Source: Theodoxus fluviatilis (lineage: Eukaryota; Mollusca; Gastropoda; Cycloneritida; Neritidae). Taken from it: 18,533 nt of DNA. The DNA lies in NCBI GenBank assembly GCA_034096865.1, contig JAWQFJ010020688.1, positions 15,001-33,533 on the forward strand. The letters run 5' to 3'. Below, one piece after another: positions 1-7,530 of this stretch. The translations under genes and the position numbers were made by a program. The stretch's first letter is position 1; each line of letters begins with the position of its first letter. The notes beneath the pieces are model-generated. The model was not told the origin of the DNA and ran no database searches. It worked only from the letters and a program-made list of their open reading frames with translations.

Positions 1-450
1 GCAGACTGCATTGTGTGGAGTGGAACTCTTTGTGACAGTCAGTGCCTCATTGCACTGACACAAGCAGACTGCATTGTGTAGAGTGGAACTCTTTGTGACA
101 GTCAGTGCCTCATTGCACTGACACAAGCAGACTGCATTGTGTGGAGTGGAACTCTTTGTGACAGTCAGTGCCTCACTGCACTGACACAAGCATACTGCAT
201 TGTGTGGAGTGGACCTCTTTGTGACAGTCAGTGCCTCATTGCACTGACACAAGCATACTGCATTGTGTGGAGTGGACCTCTTTGTGACAGTCAGTGCCTC
301 ATTGCACTGACACAAGCAGACTGCATTGTGTGGAGTGGAACTCTTTGTGACAGTCAGTGCCTCATTGCACTGAAACAAGCAGACTGCTTTGTGTAGAGTG
401 GATCTCTTTGTGACAGTCAGTGCCTCATTGCACTGACACAAGCAGACTGC
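1..450. repeat. 63-bp minisatellite, 7 copies
   Basis: Seven head-to-tail units begin at 1, 64, 127, 190, 253, 316 and 379, exactly 63 bp apart. A 9-base stub (gcagactgc) follows before the next array. Units differ by a few substitutions (gtgtgg/gtgtag, ggaact/ggacct, cagact/catact). Each unit holds an inverted repeat, gtcagtgc and gcactgac around a 6-base loop (38-59 in the first copy). The array probably continues left of the window. Because 63 is a multiple of 3, one frame stays open from 139 to 396, but copies 2 and 7 carry TAG in that frame, so it is not treated as coding. Confidence 0.95.
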
Positions 451-2578
451 ACCACTGATGTCTCTCCTGACTGTCCTGTACACCACTGATGTCTCTCCTG
501 ACTGTCCTGTACACCACTGATGTCTCTCCTGACTGTCCTGTACACCACTGATGTCTCTCCTGACCGTCCTGTACACCACCGACGTCTCTCGGGACTGTCC
601 TGTACACCACTGATGTCTCTCCTGACTGTCCTGTACACCACTGATGTCTCTCCTGACTGTCCTGTACACCACTGATGTCTCTCCTGACTGTCCTGTACAC
701 CACTGATGTCTCTCCTGACCGTCCTGTACACCACTGACGTCCTGTACACCACTGACGTCCTGTACACCACTGACGTCCTGTACACCACTGACGTCCTGTA
801 CACCACTGACGTCCTGTACACCACTGACGTCCTGTACACCACTGACGTCCTGTACACCACTGACGTCCTGTACACCACTGACGTCTCTCCTGACCGTCCT
901 GTACACCACTGACGTCCTGTACACCACTGACGTCCTGTACACCACTGACGTCTCTCGGGACTGTCCTGCACACCACTGACGTCCTGTACACCACTGACGT
1001 CCTGTACACCACTGACGTCTCTCCTGACCGTCCTGTACACCACTGACGTCTCTCCTGACCGTCCTGTACACCACTGACGTCCTGTACACCACTGACGTCT
1101 CTCGGGACTGTCCTGTACATCACTGACGTCCTGTACACCACTGACGTCCTGTACACCACTGACGTCCTGTACACCACTGACGTCTCTCCTGACCGTCCTG
1201 TACACCACTGACGTCCTGTACACTACTGACGTCCTGTACACCACTGACGTCTCTCGGGACTGTCCTGTACACCACTGACGTCCTGTACACTACTGACGTC
1301 CTGTACACCACTGACGTCTCTCGGGACTGTCCTGTACACCACCGACGTCCTGTACACCACTGACGTCCTGTACACCACTGACGTCCTGTACACCACTGAC
1401 GTCTCTCGGGACTGTCCTGTACACCACTGACGTCCTGTACACCACTGACGTCCTGTACACCACTGACGTCTCTCCTGACCGTCCTGTACACCACTGACGT
1501 CTCTCGGGACTGTCCTGTACACCACTGACGTCCTGTACACCACTGACGTCCTGTACACCACTGACGTCCTGTACACCACTGACGTCCTGTACACCACTGA
1601 CGTCTCTCCTGACCGTCCTGTACACCACTGACGTCCTGTACACCACCGACGTCCTGTACACCACTGACGTCTCTCGGGACTGTCCTGTACACCACTGACG
1701 TCTCTCGGGACTGTCCTGTGCACCACCGACGTCCTGTACACCACCGACGTCCTGTACACCACTGATGTCTCTCCTGACTGTCCTGTACACCACTGACGTC
1801 TCTCCTGACCGTCCTGTACACCACTGACGTCTCTCCTGACCGTCCTGTACACCACTGACGTCCTGTACACCACCGACGTCCTGTACACCACTGACGTCTC
1901 TCGGGACTGTCCTGTACACCACTGGCGTCTCTCCTGACCGTCCTGTACACCACTGACGTCCTGTACACCACTGACGTCCTGTACACCACTGACGTCTCTC
2001 GGGACTGTACTGTACACCACCGACGTCCTGTACACCACTGACGTCTCTCGGGACTGTCCTGTACACCCCTGACGTCTCTCGGGACTGTCCTGTGCACCAC
2101 CGACGTCCTGTACACCACTGACGTCTCTCGGGACTGTCCTGTACACCACTGACGTCCTGTACACTACTGACGTCTCTCCTGACTGTCCTGTACACCACTG
2201 ACGTCCTGTACACCACTGACGTCCTGTACACCACTGACGTCCTGTACATCACTGATGTCTCTCGGGACTGTCCTGTACACCACTGACGTACTGTACACTA
2301 CTGACGTCTCTCCTGACTGTCCTGTACACCACTGACGTCCTGTACACCCCTGACGTCTCTCGGGACTGTCCTGTACACCACCGACGTCCTGTACACCACT
2401 GACGTCCTGTACACCACTGACGTCTCTCGGGACTGTACTGTTCACCACTGACGTCCTGTACACCACTGACGTCATGTGCACCACTGACGTCCTGTACACC
2501 ACTGACGTCCTGTACACCACTGACGTCCCGTACACCACTGACGACTCTCAGGACTGTCCTGTACACTACCGACGTCCC
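451..2578. repeat. Composite 18/31-bp minisatellite with TGACGTC core
   Basis: The array mixes two unit lengths. The short unit is accactgacgtcctgtac (18 bp). The long unit is 31 bp: the same sequence with 13 extra bases after gacgtc, either tctcctgaccgtc-like (type A) or with a tctcggg core (type B). The extra 13 bases include a near copy of the ctgacgtc core, so the long unit looks like a short unit with an internal duplication. The left end (451-729) is nine long units only; a run of eight short units follows (730-873); then long and short units alternate irregularly. I estimate about 90 units. Each unit carries GACGTC or its CpG-decayed form and a TGTACA-type palindrome. The minus strand is open in several frames because no unit contains a stop there; with 31 not divisible by 3 the phase changes at every long unit, so a conserved protein is not expected. 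The last units near 2540-2578 are degenerate. Confidence 0.95.
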
Positions 2579-2916
2579 TCCCTCGGAACACGAGCTGCTG
2601 ATTAGCTAGGACGTGGCAGCTTCCCAATAAAGGCGGAGGTGGAGCACAATGACGGGGACGGGAACTCCAAACGCCCTTATCCCCCGCCGCATCTGGAGAT
2701 CCCTTCATTACCCGCCTGAGTGGAGCCTCTCTCATCAGGGTATCTTGTCGGCCTGGCCGACCAGCCACACTCACCCCCTCTTGATTGTCCGCTTGATAGC
2801 GTCTGTAACTGAATTGGCGAAGCTGCAACCTCTCCCCTCTCTTGGAGCACCCACTACCCCTCCCACCCTCCACCCACCTCCACCTCAGGCTACTTTGATC
2901 AGAAGACACCGTGTCT

Positions 2917-2930
2917 GTCGCTATGGCAAC
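2917..2930 (+). promoter_or_regulatory. X-box-like RFX site
   Basis: gtcgctatggcaac matches the RFX X-box consensus GTTGCCATGGCAAC at 12 of 14 positions and keeps the right half ATGGCAAC intact. RFX factors bind such imperfect inverted repeats in animal promoters. It is weaker than the two other X-boxes in the window (3320 and 17459) and lies about 390 bp from the first of them. Occupancy is inference. Confidence 0.3.
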
Positions 2931-3311
2931 ACGTTCGATCACATTTTGTCAACTAATTTTCTCCCAGTCACCTGAGCGTTGGAGCTTGAGGCAGGAGTCT
3001 CTTTCGCAACGCAAACATCCCTCCAGGATTGCGGAGGACGGATGTACTGAAGACCGAAAATGTTCGACCATGTGACTTCTATAATTCGTAGAGACGTTGA
3101 GTGCTGTTTGCCGATCATAGCTCCGTCGTCTCGAACTCCTGGGAATGAAAAGCATGCATGCACTCCACGAAAAGAGGCAGTCGCTTCTGTCTGATGAGGT
3201 TACAAAACTTTCTCGAGTTGTTTTTCCCCAAGGGACCGAGTTCCTTGGAGACCAAGCAGCTCCCAGCATTTCAGGCGCCTCAGCAGCGGTTGTCAACACC
3301 ACCTTCGCCTA

Positions 3312-3333
3312 TGACGTCAGTTCCCATGGCAAC
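3312..3333. promoter_or_regulatory. CRE directly abutting an X-box (CREB/ATF + RFX)
   Basis: TGACGTCA, the perfect palindromic CRE, occupies 3312-3319. It is followed with no gap by gttcccatggcaac (3320-3333), which matches the X-box consensus at 13 of 14 positions. Read on the minus strand the order is X-box then CRE, the same order and spacing as the X and X2 boxes of vertebrate MHC class II promoters, where RFX and CREB bind together. No Y-box (CCAAT) is visible at the expected distance, so this is a shared grammar and not evidence for an MHC gene. An octamer follows 38 bases later. Confidence 0.5.
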
Positions 3334-3371
3334 AGCGTGACTCTGTGTGAAGGGGCGTTCTGTGGCTCTCC

Positions 3372-3385
3372 ATTTGCATGTAAAT
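3372..3385. promoter_or_regulatory. Octamer (POU) site in a near-palindrome
   Basis: ATTTGCAT at 3372-3379 is a perfect octamer, the POU/Oct factor site. With the next six bases it forms ATTTGCATGTAAAT, a 14-bp palindrome broken by one mismatched pair, so two POU domains might bind. It lies 38 bp to the right of the CRE/X-box pair and could belong to the same promoter or enhancer. Confidence 0.4.
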
Positions 3386-3450
3386 GTTTCATGGACCACA
3401 CAATAGGCTTTGTGCTCGTGTGTGGCGTGTATCTGTGCGTGTGAAATGAC

Positions 3451-3460
3451 AAGGGTGAGT
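3451..3460 (+). other. Candidate 5' splice donor
   Basis: AAGG followed by GTGAGT (GT at 3455-3456) is a good match to the animal donor consensus. It lies about 120 bp right of the CRE/X-box group, which would suit the end of a short first exon transcribed rightwards. The only nearby ATG frame on this strand closes at about 3444, before the donor, so any such exon would be untranslated. A ten-base match alone is weak. Confidence 0.2.
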
Positions 3461-3628
3461 CTGATGGCTGTGTCTGAACACTGACGGGTTAAATACGCAT
3501 ATATACGTCCATGCTTGTGTGTATGTGTCTGTGTGATGTAAGTGCACATATATATAACTTTCTGCATCTGTGTGTGTGCGTGAAATTGAGATTGCGTGAG
3601 TGAAAACGTATATGTAAAACGTATATAT

Positions 3629-5483
3629 CTTGTGCCTACCACTTCCCTGTCTACCGCTCTTGTGCCTACCACTTCCCTGTCTACCGCTCTTGTGTCTACC
3701 ACTTCCCTGTCTACCGCCTTTGTGTCTACCACTTCCCTGTCTACCGCCTTTGTGCCTACCACTTCCCTGTCTACCGCTCTTGTGCCTACCACTTCCCTGT
3801 CTACCGCTCTTGTGTCTACCACTTCCCTGTCTACCGCTCTTGTGTCTACCACTTCCCTGTCTACCGCTCTTGTGTCTACCACTTCCCTGTCTACCGCTCT
3901 TGTGCCTACCACTTCCCTGTCTACCGCTCTTGTGCCTACCACTTCCCTGTCTACCGCTCTTGTGCCTACCACTTCCCTGTCTACCGCTCTTAGTGTGTGC
4001 CTACCACTTCCCTGTCTACCGCTCTTGTGTCTACCACTTCCCTGTCTACCGCTCTTGTGCCTACCACTTCCCTGTCTACCGCTCTTGTGCCTACCACTTC
4101 CCTGTGTAGCGCTCTTGTGTCTACCACTTCCCTGTCTACCGCTCTTGTGCCTACCACTTCCATGTCTACCGCCTTTGTGTCTACCACTTCCCTGTCTACC
4201 GCTCTTGTGCCTACCACTTCCCTGTCTACCGCTCTTGTGCCTACCACTTCCCTGTCTACCGCTCTTGTGCCTGCCACTTCCCTGTCTACCGCCTTTGTGT
4301 CTACCACTTCCCTGTCTACCGCTCTTGTGCCTACCACTTCCCTGTCTACCGCCTTTGTGCCTACCACTTCCCTGTCTACCGCTCTTGTGCCTACCACTTC
4401 CCTGTCTACCGCTCTTGTGTCTACCACTTCCCTGTCTACCGCCTTTGTGTCTACCACTTCCCTGTCTACCGCCTTTGTGCCTACCACTTCCCTGTCTACC
4501 GCTCTTGTGCCTACCACTTCCCTGTCTACCGCTCTTGTGTCTACCACTTCCCTGTCTACCGCTCTTGTGCCTACCACTTCCCTGTCTACCGCTCTTGTGC
4601 CTACCACTTCCCTGTCTACCGCTCTTGTGCCTACCACTTCCCTGTCTTCCGCCTTTGTGCCTACCACTTCCCTGTGTAGCGCTCTTGTGCCTACCACTTC
4701 CCTGTCTATCGCTCTTGTGTCTACCACTTCCCTGTCTACCGCTCTTGTGCCTACCACTTCCCTGTCTACCGCTCTTGTGCCTACCACTTCCCTGTCTACC
4801 GCTCTTGTGCCTACCACTTCCCTGTCTACCGCTCTTGTGTCTACCACTTCCCTGTCTACCGCTCTTGTGCCTACCACTTCCCTGTCTTCCGCTCTTGTGC
4901 CTACCACTTCCCTGTCTACCGCTCTTGTGCCTACCACTTCCCTGTGTAGCGCTCTTGTGCCTACCACTTCCCTGTCTATCGCTCTTGTGTCTACCACTTC
5001 CCTGTCTACCGCTCTTGTGCCTACCACTTCCCTGTCTACCGCTCTTGTGCCTACCACTTCCCTGTCTACCGCTCTTGTGCCTACCACTTCCCTGTCTACC
5101 GCTCTTGTGTCTACCACTTCCCTGTCTTCCGCTCTTGTGCCTACCACTTCCCTGTCTTCCGCTCTTGTGCCTACCACTTCCCTGTCTACCGCTCTTGTGC
5201 CTACCACTTCCCTGTCTACCGCTCTTGTGCCTACCACTTCCCTGTCTACCGCCTTTGTGCCTACCTTTTCCCTGTCTACCGCTCTTGTGCCTACCACTTC
5301 CCTGTCTTCCGCCTTTGTGTCTACCACTTCCCTGTCTACCGCTCTTGTGTTTACCACTTCCCTTTCTACCGCTCTTGTGCGTACCACTTCCCTGTCTACC
5401 GCTCTTGTGCCTACCACTTCCCTGTCTACCGCCTTTGTGCCTACCACTTCCCTGTCTACCGCTCTTGTGTCTACCACTTCCCT
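3629..5483. repeat. 30-bp minisatellite, about 62 copies
   Basis: The 30-bp unit is cttgtg(c/t) followed by ctaccacttccctgtctacc and gct. Register is exact for the whole array except for one 5-bp insertion (agtgt) near 3992-3996. Common unit variants are gtgcct/gtgtct, gctctt/gcctttt-type (gctctt versus gccttt), and rare gtgtagc, ctatc and cttcc forms. Because 30 is divisible by 3 and the unit has no stop, two plus-strand frames (repeating TTSLSTALVP and CLPLPCLPLL) and one minus frame (AVDREVVGTR) stay open over most of the array. The 5-bp insertion swaps the plus frames, and the common variants change amino acids (P/S, L/F), so there is no sign of protein-level constraint. A mucin-like exon remains a remote alternative. 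Confidence 0.93.
4651..5130. repeat. 270-bp higher-order duplication (9 units) inside the 30-bp array
   Basis: The rare variants cctgtgtagc and cctgtctatc occur in adjacent units at 4651-4710 and again at 4921-4980, exactly 270 bp apart. The units that follow show the same order of gtgtct and gtgcct types (T, C, C, C, T) in both places. Aligning 4651-4860 with 4921-5130 leaves only a few differences (gccttt/gctctt in the first unit, ctacc/cttcc in the last). This indicates a block duplication of nine units. Confidence 0.8.
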
Positions 5484-5746
5484 AATCACGTGGTTGCAGT
5501 TCCACGTGTACTGTGTGAGGATGACGGGACGACAAGACAAGGTCAGCCCGACCTCCACGCCGGAAGTGGCCTGGCCTGGGTCAGGACGAGAGTGAGTGGC
5601 TGTGGCAATCCTGATGACGTCCCATTGTCCGCGCTATGTCCGGCGGTAAAGCCCCGATAGCGGCTTCATTAGAGACCGCGGTGCTGTCCGATAACCACGG
5701 CCAGGAAATTGCAAAGCTACGCACCTGCAGACCAAAGGAGAGGAGG

Positions 5747-5748
<2 letters not shown>
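5484..5748. promoter_or_regulatory. Short unique island with clustered E-box, ETS and CRE-like sites
   Basis: This CpG-containing stretch separates the 30-bp array from the (AG)n tract. It holds two CACGTG E-boxes (5487-5492 and 5503-5508), a consensus ETS site GCCGGAAGTG (5559-5568), a CRE-like TGACGTCC (5615-5622) and an overlapping SOX-like CCATTGT (5622-5628). The density of promoter-type motifs in under 150 bp is notable. There is no TATA box or recognisable exon, so promoter or enhancer activity is inference. Confidence 0.3.
5487..5508. promoter_or_regulatory. Paired CACGTG E-boxes forming an inverted repeat
   Basis: CACGTGG and CCACGTG are exact reverse complements separated by ttgcagtt (8 bases). 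Each arm contains the palindromic E-box CACGTG bound by bHLH-ZIP proteins (MYC/MAX, USF, MITF families). The pair can be read as two binding sites about 1.5 helical turns apart or as a 7-bp stem with an 8-base loop. It begins four bases after the end of the 30-bp array. Confidence 0.45.

Positions 5749-5826
<78 letters not shown>
5749..5826. repeat. (AG)39 microsatellite
   Basis: Seventy-eight bases of uninterrupted AG dinucleotide. A pure homopurine/homopyrimidine mirror repeat of this length can form H-DNA triplexes under supercoiling. The absence of interruptions suggests recent expansion, and its exact length is likely to be polymorphic or uncertain in the assembly. The serine-leucine runs it gives on the minus strand are not coding evidence. 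Confidence 0.98.
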
Positions 5827-5829
<3 letters not shown>

Positions 5830-5957
5830 AATGGAAGGCTGACGCTTCAACGAGGCTAGAGTGCCCACTGTGCGCACGAGTCCTCGTGGAAAATTGGATG
5901 TGCACGCCATCCTTATGAAAATGTAAATTAAACGTACGAAGTCTAAAGAATAAAACT
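5827..5957. other. Short unique spacer with AATAAA
   Basis: This is 131 bases between the AG tract and the three-copy repeat. It contains AATAAA at 5949-5954 on the plus strand, directly followed by the T/GT-rich start of the next repeat, which is the arrangement of a poly(A) site. No exon can be recognised upstream, so the signal may be fortuitous. Confidence 0.3.
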
Positions 5958-6154
5958 TCTTTTGTGTCTGTCCGTCCATATGGCTGGTGGCTTTTTGTCC
6001 TAGTCCTCTTCCTTGTGTCTTCGTTTTGTGTCTGTCCGTCCATATGGCTGGTGGCTTTTTGTCCTAGTCCTCTTCTTTGTGTCACTTTTGTGTCTGTCCG
6101 TCCATATGGCTGGTGGCTTTTTGTCCTAGTCCTCTTCCTTGTGTCTTCGTTTTG
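5958..6154. repeat. Three tandem copies of a 62-64-bp T-rich unit
   Basis: The anchor tgtgtctgtccgtccatatg starts at 5963, 6027 and 6089, giving spacings of 64 and 62 bp. Each copy continues with tggtggctttttgtcctagt and cctctt(c/t)(c/t)ttgtgtc. The copies are almost identical except at their 3' ends (tcttcg in copies 1 and 3, cactt in copy 2), so the duplication looks recent. Each copy contains the 8-bp palindrome CCATATGG. Confidence 0.93.
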
Positions 6155-7004
6155 TAAGTCTATGTTTCTTCGCTCGTTTATTCGTTCGTCCGCGCATTAT
6201 TTGTTTTGTTTGCTTTGTTGTTTATTTATGTGTGTGTTTGTTTGAAGTTGTTAGACCCTACCGCTAGAATACTCTATGATCCATCCTTCACGCACCCCAG
6301 TTTCTCTTTCCCCACTTTTAACCTGAATATCGGCGCTGATGTCCTCGAGTTGTCAAAATCTACGAGTTCCTCAAACACAGCCCGCAAAGCCGCAGAATGA
6401 GAGGAAGTGCAATCGATGGAGAGAGGGAAAAGGAAGGACGCCTGGGTGCGCAGTTGCGCATCTCTGGTCAGGCCTGGCACCGGAAGCTGATGAGGGCCCC
6501 TGCTTCCATTCCAGTTCTGACGTCTCGAGACGAGGCCAGCAGCTGACGAGTCGCGTCCAGCCGTCCCCAGCCACAAGCCGCTTGACTCAGGCACCCTGCA
6601 GCGCCGCTGTCTGCCTGGGGAGGGCGCCCCCTGGAGGCCGAGCGTCACTCTCCATGCACGGCGCCTAATGGAGGCCGAGCGTCACTCTCTGTCGCGTTTT
6701 TTTAAAACTCTAGCTGTTTTTTTCCACCCTCTCCCAAAAGGAATAATGAAATTACCTATTAGGAAAGTTAACACTAGAGGGGGTTTGCATAACCAAACCC
6801 CACCACCGTAACTTGAGAGACACTGAATAAATAAACAAGCAACAATGAATGACACTGAAGCAGTATAAGGCAAAACAAAACAAATTTAATTCATCATAAT
6901 GCCCGAGACATAAGGATGCTCGGGACACAAGTGAAATGTCAACAAGCAATGTCAACAAAGATGGAGGACAACGCTAGGACGAGCCGCAATCGTCCGAGCA
7001 TTGT
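6155..7004. other. Unique island, no gene recognised
   Basis: The left part (about 6160-6250) is rich in TTCG, TTTG and TTTA runs of low complexity. The middle (6400-6690) is GC-richer and holds two FspI-type palindromes TGCGCA two bases apart (6447-6460, NRF-1-like), a 12-bp perfect palindrome cgtctcgagacg (6521-6532) that overlaps TGACGTC (6518-6524), and a 21-bp direct repeat (6632-6652 and 6669-6689). T-runs follow at about 6697-6723. The right part is AT-rich with a 6-bp stem cccgag/ctcggg (6902-6924). Open frames of 60-124 codons overlap on both strands and show no family resemblance. Confidence 0.45.
6632..6689. repeat. 21-bp direct repeat
   Basis: The 21 bases beginning tggaggccgagcgtcactct are found identically at 6632-6652 and 6669-6689, start to start 37 bp. 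This is a local duplication in otherwise unique DNA and may be an early stage of array formation. Confidence 0.9.
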
Positions 7005-7303
7005 CACACAGAGAGGAGGACTAGACAGAGAGGAGGACTGCACAGAGAGGAGGACTACACAGAGAGGAGGACTAGACAGAGAGGAGGACTGCACAGACAG
7101 GAGGACTGCACAGAGAGGAGGACTGCACAGAGAGGACTGCACAGAGAGGAGGACTGCACAGAGAGGACTGCACAGAGAGGACTGCACAGAGAGGACTGCA
7201 CAGAGAGGACTGCACAGAGAGGACTGCACAGAGAGTAGGACTGCACAGAGAGGAGGACTGCACAGAGAGGAGGACTGCACAGAGAGGAGGACTGCACAGA
7301 GAG

Positions 7304-7530
7304 TAGGACTGCACAGAGAGTACAACTGCACAGAGAGGAGGACTAGACAGAGAGGAGGACTAGACAGAGAGGAGGACTAGACAGAGAGGAGGACTGCACA
7401 GAGAGGAGGACTAGACAGAGAGGAGGACTGCACAGAGAGGAGGACTGCACAGAGAGTAGGACTGCACAGAGAGTACAACTGCACAGAGAGGAGGACTAGA
7501 CAGAGAGGAGGACTAGACAGAGAGGAGGAC
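7304..7530. repeat. 153-bp block duplication inside the 17-bp array
   Basis: The variant unit with tacaactgcac occurs at 7321 and 7474, 153 bp apart (9 x 17). In both places it is preceded by gagtaggactgcacagagag and followed by units with two successive ctagac variants. This shows that a nine-unit block was duplicated near the left end of the array. Confidence 0.7.

Larger units (their letters stand above)
2579..3628. other. Unique island between arrays, no gene recognised
   Basis: This is about 1 kb of non-repetitive sequence. Open frames here are short, overlap on both strands, and give no recognisable domain. It holds AATAAA at 2626-2631 without a convincing gene upstream, an imperfect X-box at 2917-2930, a 10-bp palindrome gcatgcatgc at 3152-3161, the CRE/X-box/octamer group at 3312-3385, and a donor-like site at 3455. 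From about 3480 to 3628 the sequence turns into alternating purine/pyrimidine TG and TA runs, including a 13-bp-spaced duplication of aaaacgtatat (3603 and 3616) just before the next array. It may be a promoter or first-exon region, but the transcript direction cannot be fixed. Confidence 0.5.

Noticed and set aside
417..2566. Minus-strand arginine/valine-rich frames (VYRTSV, GVQDVS, RQWCTG)
   Set aside because: The three peptides are the three frames of the same repeat, switched by each 31-bp unit.
2626..2631. Poly(A) signal AATAAA
   Set aside because: There is no open frame with an ATG or promoter upstream, only the minisatellite, and no GT-rich tail follows.
3596..5595. Threonine/serine-rich (TTSLSTALVP) frame of over 500 codons resembling a mucin
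   Set aside because: Other frames on both strands are equally open, a 5-bp insertion switches the frame, common variants change amino acids, and no signal peptide or flanking exon is seen.
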